NCBI GenBank assembly: GCA_021798835.1
Contig: JAJZBQ010000001.1
Coordinates: 186,001 to 250,000, forward strand
Reading direction: 5' to 3'
Length of the DNA stretch: 64,000 bases
From: Pseudomonadota bacterium
GTDB lineage: Bacteria > Pseudomonadota > Gammaproteobacteria > Burkholderiales > Ferrovaceae
Of this stretch, positions 35,499 to 45,157 are shown piece after piece; positions within the stretch are counted from its first letter, which is position 1, and each line of letters begins with the position of its first letter. Under the pieces are notes generated by a model, which saw only the letters and a program-made list of their open reading frames with translations, made no database searches and was not told the DNA's origin. The position numbers and the translations under genes are program-made.

Positions 35499-37019
35499 AT
35501 GGATCGCTACCTGGAACGGATTTTACAGGCCAGTCGGGTTTATGAGGTGGCCGATGAGACACCTTTGCAGACATTGGTTCGTTTGTCTGAACGTCTGGAG
35601 AATACGGTGCGCCTCAAGCGGGAGGATTTGCAGCCAGTATTTTCATTCAAGCTGCGTGGCGCTTACAACAAGATGGCCCAGTTGAGTGAAGTCGAGCGAC
35701 AACGCGGGGTGATTGCGGCGAGTGCTGGTAACCATGCTCAGGGGGTGGCATTGGCGGCTCGGCATCTGGGTACTCGTGCACTGATTGTCATGCCAACCAC
35801 GGCTCCTTCCATCAAGGTGGCAGCAGTGCGGGCGTTGGGAGGGGATGTGGTGCTTGCCGGGGTATCGTATTCCGAGGCTTACGAGCAGGCATTGATCATG
35901 GCTCACGATCAGTCGTTGACGTTTGTCCATCCTTATGATGATCCAGATGTCATTGCGGGCCAGGGAACTGTGGCACAAGAGATTCTGCGTCAGAATCCGG
36001 GAGCGCTGGAGGCGATCTTTGTGCCAGTGGGGGGAGGAGGATTGATCAGCGGGGTGGCCGCGTTGGTCAAACCATTGCGTCCCCATGTCCGGATCATAGG
36101 GGTGCAACCTCAGGATTCGGATGCCATGCGTCGTTCCCTGGCGGTTGGGGAACGCATCACATTGGATCAGGTGGGTTTATTTGCTGACGGAGTAGCGGTG
36201 CGACAGGTAGGTGAAGAAACCTTTCGCATTTGCCAGCGCTGGGTGGATGAGGTGGTAACCGTGGATACGGATGCCATCTGTGCGGCAGTGAAGGATGTCT
36301 TCGATGATGTGCGAGCCATACTCGAACCCGCCGGTGCGCTGGCCTTGGCAGGTCTGAAGCAGGTGGTGCAACGGGAAGGTTGGCAGGGCAAGACTCTGGT
36401 GGCTATTGGCAGTGGCGCCAATCTCAACTTTGATAGACTGCGTTTTGTGGCGGAACGTGCCGAATTGGGTGAGCAGCGTGAAGTCTTGTTTGCGGCGACT
36501 ATTCCCGAACGACCGGGAAGTTTCCGACGCTTTTGCGAATTGTTGGGCCCCAGAGCGGTCACCGAATTCAATTATCGCTATGCCGATTCACACGTAGCCC
36601 ATGTATTTGTTGGCGTATCATTGAACGAGCGCCATGAATGGGAGAAACTTCAGAATGTGTTGGAAAATCATGGTATCAAGACGCTTGATTTGACTGGCAA
36701 TGAAATGGCCAAACTGCATGTGCGTCATTTGGTGGGGGGCCGTGCTCCACAGGCCGAGCACGAAACGCTCTACCGCTTCGAATTTCCGGAAAGGCCGGGT
36801 GCGCTATCCCGTTTTCTGGAACAAATGAACGCTCATTGGAACATCAGTTTGTTCCATTATCGTAATCATGGGGCCGATTACGGTCGGGTATTGGTGGGGT
36901 TTCAGGTGCCTCCGGATGATCAGGGGGCCTTCCAGGACTTTTTGCAGGGGGTGGGTTATCCTGCGGTGGATGAAACGGGTAACCCCGCTTATGCCCTGTT
37001 TTTGGGGAGCGCACTGTGA
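35499..37019 (+). CDS. ilvA: Threonine ammonia-lyase, biosynthetic
   Basis: A 506-residue PLP enzyme producing 2-oxobutanoate from threonine, the first step of isoleucine synthesis. The PLP domain (about 15-320) shows FSFKLRGAYNKM with the PLP Lys, SAGNHAQGVAL and the glycine loop PVGGGGLISGVA. The C-terminal regulatory part has two ACT-like units (about 325-400 and 420-505; ERPGSFRRFC and FPERPGALSRFL), as in E. coli IlvA, so isoleucine inhibition is likely. ATG 35499 is used. Its stop overlaps the GTG start of the next gene. Confidence 0.96.
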   Translation: MDRYLERILQASRVYEVADETPLQTLVRLSERLENTVRLKREDLQPVFSFKLRGAYNKMAQLSEVERQRGVIAASAGNHAQGVALAARHLGTRALIVMPTTAPSIKVAAVRALGGDVVLAGVSYSEAYEQALIMAHDQSLTFVHPYDDPDVIAGQGTVAQEILRQNPGALEAIFVPVGGGGLISGVAALVKPLRPHVRIIGVQPQDSDAMRRSLAVGERITLDQVGLFADGVAVRQVGEETFRICQRWVDEVVTVDTDAICAAVKDVFDDVRAILEPAGALALAGLKQVVQREGWQGKTLVAIGSGANLNFDRLRFVAERAELGEQREVLFAATIPERPGSFRRFCELLGPRAVTEFNYRYADSHVAHVFVGVSLNERHEWEKLQNVLENHGIKTLDLTGNEMAKLHVRHLVGGRAPQAEHETLYRFEFPERPGALSRFLEQMNAHWNISLFHYRNHGADYGRVLVGFQVPPDDQGAFQDFLQGVGYPAVDETGNPAYALFLGSAL

Positions 37020-39157
37020 ACAAGTGGCAGTGGGCGATAGGGTGGCTGGGGCTGTTGGGTGGGCTGTGTCAAGCACAGGAAGTGGCTCTTCCACAGGCTT
37101 TTCGCCTCATGACACCGGGTGGAGGGAGTGTGGTGCGCGTGTTGACCGAGGCATCTGTTTGTCCGTATGTGGAGGTCAATGGGAAGCAGCAGTTGACCCA
37201 TTTGCGTGTGAGTTCGCAACAGCCACCACGCAGTGATCAAGCGGCCACTTTCCCGATTCAGGTATGTGAACTATCGGTTTCCTTGGCGGATTTGGTGCGT
37301 TGGCAAGGACAGGAATTACCGCGTTTGATGCATGCACCCAAAAAAATCGTGGTACTGGGGGACACGGGATGCCGCACCAAATGGCCGGCATTCTATCAGT
37401 CCTGCAACGATCCACAGCAGTGGCCTCTGGCTCAGGTGGCTCATCAGGCTGCGGCTGAGCATCCGGATGCTGTGATTCATGTGGGAGATTACGCTTATCG
37501 AGAAAGTCCATGTCCGACGGGAGGTTGTGCGGGCTCGCCCCATGGTTATGGCTGGGATGTCTGGCAGGCGGATTTTTTTTCTCCTATGGCACCATTATTG
37601 GCGGCCGCCCCTTGGCTGGTGGTGCGCGGTAATCATGAATCTTGCGCACGCGCGGGACAGGGTTGGTTTCGCTTTCTGGACCCTTTTCCTTATGATGGTG
37701 ACCATGCGTGTGCCGTGAGTCGTGAGCATCGAGAAACCCCGGATCCTCCTTATGCGGTGGCTTTGGGTGAGGGAGTTCAGTGGATTGTCATGGATTCTGG
37801 CGCGGTATCGGAACGTAAACCGCATGACGGTGATCCTGAAGTCGCACAATACGCGTCGCAATTTGCAACGGTTTCACGGTTGGCAGCACAGTCATCGCAG
37901 AACTGGTTGATGATGCATCATCCGGTACTGGGATATGGTTATCTGCCGTTGCTGGGGTTTGAACCCGCTAATCCTGTGCTGTCAGCGGCATTGGCTCACC
38001 AGCATTATCCTGACTGGATACCAGGCGGGATTCAGATGGTGTTGCAAGGGCATGTGCATACTTTTGAGTTGTCACAGTTTCAGGGGGCTACCCCACTAGG
38101 GCTGATTGCAGGTATCGGGGGGGACATGCTGGAGCCTGCCTTCCCGAATTGGATACCGGGGCATGCCATGGTAGCGCCTGGAGTGAGGCTATTGCAGTCA
38201 GTCAATGACCAGCATTATGGTTATTTGGTTTTGGAGGAAGAATCTCCAGGTCAGTGGCTGATGACGGAAAAGACCCCAGAAGGTCAAGTACGTCGACGTT
38301 GTCAGTTGTCCTTGTCGCAAGTTCCCTATGATTTTCACTGTGTCAGCCCTGAACAACCGGTTGTTCCGAGTTTGTCAAAAACGGCACAGACTGCCGATTA
38401 TCTGTTGCTGGGAGAAGTGCACGATAATGTGGCAGGACAGGCTTTGCGTGCACAATGGGTGCAGGAATTAGCCGTGCTTCACCCTGCTGGCTATGGTCTG
38501 GCTTTTGAACAACTGATGGCCAGCGACCAGGGGGCGCTGGACGTACAACAGGAAAAATTGTCTGCAAAAGAACCGGATGAAGCTGGGTTGCGTCAGTTGG
38601 CTACAGCGGGAGGGTTTCAGTTCAAGGGATGGCATTGGGAATTTTATCGACCGCTCTTGCACAGTGCCATCAGTCAACATTGGACTGTGCTTGGAACCAA
38701 CCTGGAGCGAGCTCAGTTGATGGCTATCATGACGGGTAAAACAAAGTCGACAGTGCCCGCTCACTGGAGTACTGAGCAACAACAGACCCTGACCCGTGAA
38801 GTACGCGAAGGACACTGCAATTTGTTACCATCAGCGCAGTTACCTGGGATGGTGGCAGCCCAGCAGGCGCGTGACCGGAGTATGGCAGAGACGCTGGTGA
38901 ACTGGCACCGTCTGACAGGGAAACCGGTGATTTTGCTGGCGGGCAATGGTCATCTGCGTCGGGATACGGCGGTCCCGGTTTGGCTTCAGCAACTCGATCC
39001 AGGGGCCAAGGTGGTTTCTGTGGCGTTTCTTGAGCCCGATGGGGAATCGGATGATGCTCGTCGCTATGATGAACGGGTGGACATTCCCCTGCAATCTCGT
39101 GAGGATCCTTGTGTCGCACTGCGCAAGCGACTCAAACTGCCCATGCCGCGTCAGTAA
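37016..39157 (+). CDS. Exported metallophosphoesterase fused to a ChaN-like domain
   Basis: A 713-residue secreted protein starting with GTG within the ilvA stop (GTGA). A signal peptide (about 1-20) is followed by a calcineurin-type phosphoesterase domain (about 105-370): VVLGDTGC, HVGDYAYRE, VVRGNHESC, MMHHPVLG and LQGHVHTFE supply the metal ligands. The C-terminal part (about 455-690) resembles ChaN haem-binding lipoproteins (DUF399): LLLGEVHDN, AFEQLMASDQ, EGHCNLLP, ARDRSMAE and ILLAGNGHLRRD. ChaN binds haem in other bacteria. I have not seen this two-domain fusion described. Substrate unknown; a periplasmic phosphatase with haem- or iron-linked function is possible. Confidence 0.85.
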   Translation: MNKWQWAIGWLGLLGGLCQAQEVALPQAFRLMTPGGGSVVRVLTEASVCPYVEVNGKQQLTHLRVSSQQPPRSDQAATFPIQVCELSVSLADLVRWQGQELPRLMHAPKKIVVLGDTGCRTKWPAFYQSCNDPQQWPLAQVAHQAAAEHPDAVIHVGDYAYRESPCPTGGCAGSPHGYGWDVWQADFFSPMAPLLAAAPWLVVRGNHESCARAGQGWFRFLDPFPYDGDHACAVSREHRETPDPPYAVALGEGVQWIVMDSGAVSERKPHDGDPEVAQYASQFATVSRLAAQSSQNWLMMHHPVLGYGYLPLLGFEPANPVLSAALAHQHYPDWIPGGIQMVLQGHVHTFELSQFQGATPLGLIAGIGGDMLEPAFPNWIPGHAMVAPGVRLLQSVNDQHYGYLVLEEESPGQWLMTEKTPEGQVRRRCQLSLSQVPYDFHCVSPEQPVVPSLSKTAQTADYLLLGEVHDNVAGQALRAQWVQELAVLHPAGYGLAFEQLMASDQGALDVQQEKLSAKEPDEAGLRQLATAGGFQFKGWHWEFYRPLLHSAISQHWTVLGTNLERAQLMAIMTGKTKSTVPAHWSTEQQQTLTREVREGHCNLLPSAQLPGMVAAQQARDRSMAETLVNWHRLTGKPVILLAGNGHLRRDTAVPVWLQQLDPGAKVVSVAFLEPDGESDDARRYDERVDIPLQSREDPCVALRKRLKLPMPRQ

Positions 39158-39201
39158 TCAGGGGCGATGGCAGAGAAACAATGGATAGTGGGATGTCTAG
39201 A

Positions 39202-41019
39202 TCAGTTATTGGAAAAGCCGAGCAGTTCCTTGATGTCCAAAATCAGCACGATCTCGCCATCACTGGACATGGTGACTCCGGCGACCCCAGAAGGGCGAAA
39301 TGTATCCAGTGACTTGATGACTACGTCATCGTGACCATCAAAGCCGTGTACGGCCAGAATGAAATTATGGTTGTCCAGTTGCATCATTACGCCAGTATTG
39401 GGCGGGGTGGAATCGTCCCAGTGAATGAGGCTGACCAGAGAGATGACGGGGAGTACTTCACCACGCACGACCATGGTGGCTTTGCCCCCCACGTGCTGGA
39501 TCTGATTTTGGTCCAAGGTGATGATCTCACGGACCAGAGACAAGGGAACGGCAAAGGACTGGTTACCCAGCCTGACCAGCAAGACAGGCAAGATTGCCAG
39601 CGTTAATGGCAGGGAAATGGTCAGTTCCGTCCCTTTACCTACCTCAGAACGGATCATGACGTTACCGTTCAGTTTTTTGATGTTGGTTTTCACCACATCC
39701 ATGCCGACACCGCGTCCAGACACGCTGGATATTTGATCTTTGGTGGAAAAGCCGGGCAGAAAAATCAATTCAAGGCATTGGTTTTCATCCAGGCTGCTGG
39801 CCACATCCGGGCTGATCAGGCCTTTGGCAATGGCTTTCCCGCGAATGGCCTCAGGATCCATGCCCTTGCCATCGTCGCTGATGATGATATTGATGTGGTC
39901 GCCGATTTGACGGGCTTCCAACTGAATCAAACTTTTTGCCGGTTTGCCGCTTGCACGTCGCACCTCGGGTTCTTCCACGCCATGATCGACGGCATTACGG
40001 ATCAAGTGGACTAACGGATCGTTGAGATCCTCGATCATGGTTTTGTCGATTTCGGTCTCTTCGCCTCCCAGGACCAACTCGATTTCCTTGCCCAGTTGAC
40101 GTGCAAGATCCCTTGCGAGGCGGGGAAATTTTTTGAACAGACGGCCAATGGGTTGCATGCGTGTTTTCATGACCGAGTTTTGCAGGCTGACCACCAGCAT
40201 ATCTAACTGGTTGACAGCTTCATCCAAGGCTCTGAGGGTGGTGCTATCCTGCTTTCCCAACAGGATATTGGAACGCAACTGAGTCAGTCGGTTTTTGGTG
40301 AGACCAATTTCTCCTGAAAGATTCAGAACCTGATCGAGTCGTTCGGTGTCTACGCGGATAGTGTTTTCCTTGACACTTTCTGATTCGCGACGACCTCCAA
40401 CCTGAGCTCCGGTGGGGGTATCAGTGGCACGTCGTCCGTAACGACCCAGCGGTTCGGCAGGAGTCTGCGTGGGTGTTGAGGTTGTTGAGGTGTTGGTGGT
40501 AGGGACGCTGGCTGAGTGGGCGGAGGGAGAAGTATCTTTTCCCGTCAAGGCTGAAAACAGCCTATCCCAGTCTGGCTCTGAAGCGGAAGGAAGAGTTTCC
40601 TGGTCTTGGTTTGTCGCAGAGGGAATTTGTCCATCGAGGATGGCCTGCAGTGTCTGGCTCAGGTTTATCGGGGCTGGCTCAGGCTGTGTGTGTTGTCCCA
40701 GAATGGTGAACATATGGCGTACTTCGCTGGTGGCTGCCAAGATGGCATCCATGATTGAGGCGTCCAGTTGTAACTCATTATTGCGCAGGCGATCGAAGAG
40801 ATTTTCTGTCAGATGACATAGACTGACCAACTCCGTGGCGTTGAGAAAACCCGCGCCCCCCTTGATGGTGTGAAATCCTCGGAAAATGTCATTGAGCAAA
40901 CCAGGGTCATGGGGAGACTGTTCCAGCAACAACAGTTTGCTGTCTACATCGTCCAGCAATTCTCCAGACTCCTGCAGAAAGTCCTGAAGAAGTTCTTCCA
41001 TGCCGGAAAAATCGCTCAT
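39202..41019 (-). CDS. cheA: Chemotaxis histidine kinase CheA (no P2 domain)
   Basis: A 605-residue CheA. Order: HPt (about 1-105, phospho-His at 50 in GFHTIKGGAG), a Thr/Ser/Pro-rich linker (106-215), P3 dimerisation (about 216-280), P4 ATPase (about 285-440; LIRNAVDHG, SDDGKGM, VSGRGVGMDVV) and P5 CheW-like (about 445-600). A recognisable P2 CheY-binding domain is missing, the region being a short low-complexity linker. Last gene of the cheV-cheV-cheY-cheZ-cheA run, 3 nt after cheZ. No cheW, cheR or cheB is in this window. Confidence 0.95.
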   Translation of the reverse strand: MSDFSGMEELLQDFLQESGELLDDVDSKLLLLEQSPHDPGLLNDIFRGFHTIKGGAGFLNATELVSLCHLTENLFDRLRNNELQLDASIMDAILAATSEVRHMFTILGQHTQPEPAPINLSQTLQAILDGQIPSATNQDQETLPSASEPDWDRLFSALTGKDTSPSAHSASVPTTNTSTTSTPTQTPAEPLGRYGRRATDTPTGAQVGGRRESESVKENTIRVDTERLDQVLNLSGEIGLTKNRLTQLRSNILLGKQDSTTLRALDEAVNQLDMLVVSLQNSVMKTRMQPIGRLFKKFPRLARDLARQLGKEIELVLGGEETEIDKTMIEDLNDPLVHLIRNAVDHGVEEPEVRRASGKPAKSLIQLEARQIGDHINIIISDDGKGMDPEAIRGKAIAKGLISPDVASSLDENQCLELIFLPGFSTKDQISSVSGRGVGMDVVKTNIKKLNGNVMIRSEVGKGTELTISLPLTLAILPVLLVRLGNQSFAVPLSLVREIITLDQNQIQHVGGKATMVVRGEVLPVISLVSLIHWDDSTPPNTGVMMQLDNHNFILAVHGFDGHDDVVIKSLDTFRPSGVAGVTMSSDGEIVLILDIKELLGFSNN

Positions 41020-41022
41020 GAT

Positions 41023-41748
41023 CTAAAATCCCAAACTGGCTAGTAAATCATCGACTTGATCCTGGCTGGTGACGATGTCGTTGCGTCCCCCAGGAGCGAC
41101 CACAGGCCCGTTGAGCAATCCGTCATCGTTGGGATGGGGTACGACAGGGGCACTTTCCATGAGTAGTGATACCAACTGCCGTTCCATGTCCTGTGTGACA
41201 TCCAGCGTCTTTTTGATCACTTGTCCGGTCAGATCCTGAAAGTCTTGTGCCATGACGATGTCCATCAAAAAGGTATTGATGGCCTTGGTCTGTTTTTGCA
41301 CTCCGGTCAAATAGGCATGGGTTCGGGTGACCAGTTGTTTGAATTGGTCAACTTTGAGGTTGCCGTCAAACAAGGATTGCCAGTCGGTAGATAGTTGTTG
41401 GGCATCGCCCTGAATTTTTTCGACCAGGGGGCCAGCGGCATCGGTGGCGTTGAGAACCCGTTCAGCGGCCTGCTGAGTCATGGCAGCCACGTAACTCAGG
41501 CGGTCACAAGCATCGGGGATGGAAGATGCCACGGATTCCAGATTTTTGTCCAGCCCCAATTCGCGTAGGCTGTCGTGGAGCGTGCGCGTCAACTGTCCGA
41601 TTTTATTGAATACTTTATCCGAGTTTTCACAGGTTGGGCAAGCATCGAGATCGCTGTCTGCACCGGTATCGGCTGACAGAGCAGACTGCTGAGCTGAGAC
41701 AATACTGTCAAACAGGGCTTCGAGGTCATCGCTGTCGTGGGTGCTCAT
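41023..41748 (-). CDS. cheZ: CheY-P phosphatase CheZ
   Basis: A 241-residue helical protein with the CheZ active-site stretch AQDFQDLTGQVIKK (catalytic Gln in DFQDLTGQ) and a C-terminal CheY-binding helix DQVDDLLASLGF. CheZ removes the phosphate from CheY-P to end the tumbling signal. Between cheY (7 bp) and cheA (3 bp). The N-terminus is acidic, with CPTC near residue 37, which is not usual but has no clear role. Confidence 0.95.
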   Translation of the reverse strand: MSTHDSDDLEALFDSIVSAQQSALSADTGADSDLDACPTCENSDKVFNKIGQLTRTLHDSLRELGLDKNLESVASSIPDACDRLSYVAAMTQQAAERVLNATDAAGPLVEKIQGDAQQLSTDWQSLFDGNLKVDQFKQLVTRTHAYLTGVQKQTKAINTFLMDIVMAQDFQDLTGQVIKKTLDVTQDMERQLVSLLMESAPVVPHPNDDGLLNGPVVAPGGRNDIVTSQDQVDDLLASLGF

Positions 41749-41755
41749 GCGTGTC

Positions 41756-42145
41756 TCACTTGGTCATGTTCTGGAAAATTTTTTTCAGTTTTTCGTCCAT
41801 TGTGGCAGCCGTGAATGGCTTGACGATATAACCACTGGCCCCAGCCTGAGCTGCTTCGATGATGTTCTCCTTTTTGGCTTCGGCGGTGACCATCAGGACG
41901 GGTAGATGTTTTAGTGTCGGGTCTTTGCGGATTGCGCGCAACAGTTCGATACCAGTCATGTTGGGCATATTCCAGTCAGAGACTACAAACTGGATATCGC
42001 CTACCTTCAGTTTGCTGAGTGCATCCAAACCATCTTCGGCTTCCACGATATTGGTGAAACCCAATTCTTTGAGGAGATTTCTGACGATGCGACGCATGGT
42101 CGAAAAGTCATCCACCACCAAAAACTTCATGTTCGCATCTACCAC
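41756..42145 (-). CDS. cheY: Chemotaxis response regulator CheY
   Basis: A 129-residue single receiver domain: DD in [10 protein letters not shown], phosphoacceptor Asp57 in [15 protein letters not shown] in MVTAEAKKE, Lys in IVKPFTA. It carries the kinase signal to the flagellar switch. The start is best read as GTG 42145, because GGGAG lies 5 nt upstream, rather than the ATG at 42130, which has no site. Very close to E. coli CheY in the core. Confidence 0.96.
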   Translation of the reverse strand: MVDANMKFLVVDDFSTMRRIVRNLLKELGFTNIVEAEDGLDALSKLKVGDIQFVVSDWNMPNMTGIELLRAIRKDPTLKHLPVLMVTAEAKKENIIEAAQAGASGYIVKPFTAATMDEKLKKIFQNMTK

Positions 42146-42172
42146 ACGAAACTCCCTGTGTTAAAAGTTGGC

Positions 42173-43120
42173 TTAGTCCAGCAATGGACGCAATGTATCT
42201 GCCAGCAATTGGGCATCGAATTTGGCCACATAATAGTCTACTCCGACTCGACTTCCCATGGCGCGATTGGCCTGTGAAGACAGGGATGAGTGCATGACCA
42301 CAGGAATGTCGTCAAACCGTTTGTCTGCCTTGATGTGTTGCGTCAATACGTATCCATCCATTTCAGGCATCTCGGCATCCACTAGAATGACCTGAATTTG
42401 ATCATGCAAGCGAACCTCCCCATGGCTGGCGCTATCGGCTAAACCATGTAGACGTTCCAGAGCTTCCTGACCGTTGTTGGCGCGCAAGTGCTTGACCCCC
42501 ATCTTGTCGAGCAGTTCGGCTATTGTCTTGCGTGCAACGGAAGAATCATCGACGAAAAAGACGCACTTTTCATGGCCTTTTTCTATTTTGGCAACGGTGC
42601 CCACCACATTCTCTCCAAATGCGGATGCCAGAACCTGTTCTACGTCGACGATGGAGACCAGTTCGCCGCTGGGGAGTTCAGTGATGGCGTTGATGAGGTG
42701 GTTATGAGTGTTCAGTTCGTTTTCAGGTGCTCTGACGGTATTCCAGTCAACCCGAATAATGCGATCCACGCTGCCCACCAGAAAACCCAGGGTGTGGCGA
42801 CTATATTCAGTGACCATCATGGTGCTGCGCACGTGGTCACGTGCATTTTCCAGACTCATGAAACTGACCAGATCGAGGACTGGGATGATGTGACCACGCA
42901 GGCTGACAATGCCCGAGACACCAGCAGGCATATTAGGGGTGCGTGTGACTTTCATGGCATGGGTGACTTCCCGTACCTTGAACACATTGATTCCAAAAAT
43001 TTCCGTTGTTCCCAGAGAAAACAGCAGAATTTCCATCTTGTTGGACCCCGCCAGATTGGTGCGTGCGTCCACGGCTTCCAAAAGGCTGCCGGAATGAGAA
43101 TCATCGGGAATGAAGTTCAT
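42173..43120 (-). CDS. cheV: Chemotaxis protein CheV (second copy)
   Basis: A 315-residue CheW-receiver fusion: CheW-like domain about 25-165 (IFGINVFKVREV, SLRGHIIPVLDL) and receiver about 180-310 (FFVDDSSVARK, phospho-Asp in ILVDAEMPEMDG, MHSSLSS, VAKFD). CheV links receptors to CheA and acts as a phosphate sink. ATG overlaps the stop of the preceding cheV (ATGA). Close paralogue of its neighbour, likely a tandem duplication; about 50% identity by eye. Confidence 0.94.
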   Translation of the reverse strand: MNFIPDDSHSGSLLEAVDARTNLAGSNKMEILLFSLGTTEIFGINVFKVREVTHAMKVTRTPNMPAGVSGIVSLRGHIIPVLDLVSFMSLENARDHVRSTMMVTEYSRHTLGFLVGSVDRIIRVDWNTVRAPENELNTHNHLINAITELPSGELVSIVDVEQVLASAFGENVVGTVAKIEKGHEKCVFFVDDSSVARKTIAELLDKMGVKHLRANNGQEALERLHGLADSASHGEVRLHDQIQVILVDAEMPEMDGYVLTQHIKADKRFDDIPVVMHSSLSSQANRAMGSRVGVDYYVAKFDAQLLADTLRPLLD

Positions 43121-44076
43121 GGAGATTGCTCAGTTTGCAGAAGACGTGCCAGGGTCGCTGACAGACGGTTCGGCTCAAATTTGGAGACGTACTCGTCTAC
43201 GCCGACAGCTCTGCCCAATTGTTGGTTAGAACTTCCGGACAGGGATGAGTGCATGAGTACGGGAATACCGACAAAGCGTTTGTCCTCCTTGATTTTTCGG
43301 GTCAACATATAACCGTCCATTTCAGGCATTTCGACATCCGTGAGGACGAGATTGACCATGTTTTTTAGAGGGGTGTGGGAGTTTTCAGAAAAATCGGCCA
43401 ATTGTTTCAGGGCCTCCCAGGCTTGTCGACCATTGACCGCCGAGATGCCTTCTATGCCCATGGCTTCCAAGGTGCGGGCAATCTGTTTGCGAGCCACCGA
43501 GGAATCATCCGCGTAAAAAACACGACAATTTTGCCGTCCTAGGGGCTTAACATTGCGGTAAATGGCTTCATCTTCTCCGAAATGGGCGGTTTCAGCCAGA
43601 ACTTTTTCGACATCCAGCATCATGACCAGACGGCCATCGGTCAATTCGGTGACGGCGGTCACCAGTCCTCCCAGCGGGGTATTGACCATTTCGGGAGGAA
43701 CTTTCATTGAAGACCAGTCCAACCGCAGTATGGTGTCCACCGATTCCACCAGAAAGCCTTGAGTATGACCGTTGTACTCGGTGACGATCATGATGTTGGA
43801 TGGAGTGTCGTTCTTGATGCCAATGTAACTGCTCAAGCCGATGATGGGAACCAGAGAACCACGCAGACTGACCATTCCTTCCACAGATTCGGGCATTTCA
43901 GGTGCGCGTGTGATGGGTGGGGTGTGAATGACCTCACGTACTTTGAAGACATTGATGCCAAAGGTTTCCCGACGGCCCGTGCGTGGATGAATTCCCAAGG
44001 TAAACATCAGGATTTCCAGTTTGTTGGTCCCGGCCAGTCGGGTACGTGCATCAATCTTGCTGAGTAGGTCTGACAT
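43117..44076 (-). CDS. cheV: Chemotaxis protein CheV (first copy)
   Basis: A 319-residue CheW-receiver protein: CheW-like part about 15-165 (FGINVFKVREVI, SLRGSLVPIIGL), receiver about 182-315 (FYADDSSVARKQ, LTDVEMPEMDG, MHSSLSGSS, VSKFE). First gene of the chemotaxis run; a sigma-28-type promoter lies about 45 bp upstream. Compared with the following cheV it carries an insertion (GIHPRTGRRE) near residue 30. The two CheVs may serve as the only scaffold proteins in this locus, since cheW is absent from the window. Confidence 0.94.
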   Translation of the reverse strand: MSDLLSKIDARTRLAGTNKLEILMFTLGIHPRTGRRETFGINVFKVREVIHTPPITRAPEMPESVEGMVSLRGSLVPIIGLSSYIGIKNDTPSNIMIVTEYNGHTQGFLVESVDTILRLDWSSMKVPPEMVNTPLGGLVTAVTELTDGRLVMMLDVEKVLAETAHFGEDEAIYRNVKPLGRQNCRVFYADDSSVARKQIARTLEAMGIEGISAVNGRQAWEALKQLADFSENSHTPLKNMVNLVLTDVEMPEMDGYMLTRKIKEDKRFVGIPVLMHSSLSGSSNQQLGRAVGVDEYVSKFEPNRLSATLARLLQTEQSP

Positions 44077-44120
44077 GGTTGCCTCAGAGTATTCGGGTCA
44101 GTGACCGTTTGTTATGTTCT

Positions 44121-44147
44121 ATAGCGGCAGGTTGGAAGAAAACTTTA
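44121..44147 (-). promoter_or_regulatory. Sigma-28 promoter for cheV-cheV-cheY-cheZ-cheA
   Basis: Leftward reading: TAAAGTTT (44140-44147, perfect -35), 11-nt spacer, GCCGCTAT (44121-44128; consensus GCCGATAA, two mismatches). It ends about 45 bp before the first cheV ATG and matches the spacing of the other FliA sites in this window. Confidence 0.72.
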
Positions 44148-44169
44148 ACCAGGGTGGGGGCGGTGAGCG

Positions 44170-45138
44170 TCAAGGCACAGGCTTGGAGGATTGCGCAGGG
44201 TGAGGGCTTGGTGCAGGTCCCAAGGGATTGTTTTCCACCTGAATGACACCGCCATCGTGGCGCGCAGTCTCTTCAGCTCGCTTGTTCATGACGATGATGC
44301 TGATGCGGCGATTGGTTGGATCATTGGGATCGTTTTTGTTGAGTAGCACAGCGGATGACAAGCCGACGACACGCAACACCTTGTCGGGGTTCATGCCGCC
44401 AGCGATCAATTCACGACGGGATGCGTTGGCACGATCAGCGGACAAGTCCCAATTGTTATAGCCTCCCTTTGAACCTTGAGCATCGACGGAGTAAGGACGT
44501 GCATCGGTGTGACCGGACAGGCTGATATAGTTGGGCACGTCGTTGAGACTTTTTCCGATTTCTTCCAGAATGTCGCGGGTATATCCCTCCAGTTTGGCAC
44601 TGCCAACTTTGAACATCGGGCGGTTCTGTTTGTCGACGATCTGGATGCGCAATCCTTCGGTGGTCAGATCCAGCAAAATTTGATCTTTGAATTTGCTCAA
44701 ATTGGGGTTGTGGTCGATGGCATTCTCGATTTTAGTTTTGAGCTCCTTTAACTTGTCCAATTCTTCTTGCTGCTCTTTGCGCCTGTACGCTTCATTCGAT
44801 TCTTTGATGCTGATGAGTTTATTTTTGGTTGGATTTTCCCCGCGTTTGACTTGCCCATTGCTGCGCGTCAAATCTTTTCCTCCACCCTTGATGATACTGG
44901 AACTGTCCCCACTTCCCGATCCGCCTTCCAATGCTACTTTGAGAGGTGTTTTGAAGTAATTTTCGATGCCCTGCAAATCACCCTTGGTGGTTGAACCAAG
45001 CAACCACATCAGCAGGAAGAACGCCATCATGGCGGTGACAAAGTCAGCGTAAGCGATTTTCCAGGCACCTCCATGATGCCCCCCCGCCACTTTTTTTATG
45101 CGTTTGATGACAATGGGCCGTTTTTCATCTGCGGACAT
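44170..45138 (-). CDS. motB: Flagellar motor stator protein MotB
   Basis: A 322-residue stator subunit. One TM helix near residues 25-48 carries the proton-binding Asp in AYADFVTAMMAFFLLMW. The C-terminal OmpA-like peptidoglycan-binding domain (about 150-285) shows LSGHTDARPY, NWDLSADRANASRREL and NDPTNRRISI. It anchors MotA to the cell wall. It is 19 bp downstream of motA and forms, with it, the first of two stator pairs in the window. C-terminal Pro/Ser tail is variable. Confidence 0.95.
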   Translation of the reverse strand: MSADEKRPIVIKRIKKVAGGHHGGAWKIAYADFVTAMMAFFLLMWLLGSTTKGDLQGIENYFKTPLKVALEGGSGSGDSSSIIKGGGKDLTRSNGQVKRGENPTKNKLISIKESNEAYRRKEQQEELDKLKELKTKIENAIDHNPNLSKFKDQILLDLTTEGLRIQIVDKQNRPMFKVGSAKLEGYTRDILEEIGKSLNDVPNYISLSGHTDARPYSVDAQGSKGGYNNWDLSADRANASRRELIAGGMNPDKVLRVVGLSSAVLLNKNDPNDPTNRRISIIVMNKRAEETARHDGGVIQVENNPLGPAPSPHPAQSSKPVP

Positions 45139-45157
45139 CGCACGGGTTCCTTGGAGA

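Noticed and set aside
42488..43312. Open frame of 274 codons on the + strand
   Set aside because: Antisense to the two cheV genes; no motif or ribosome site.
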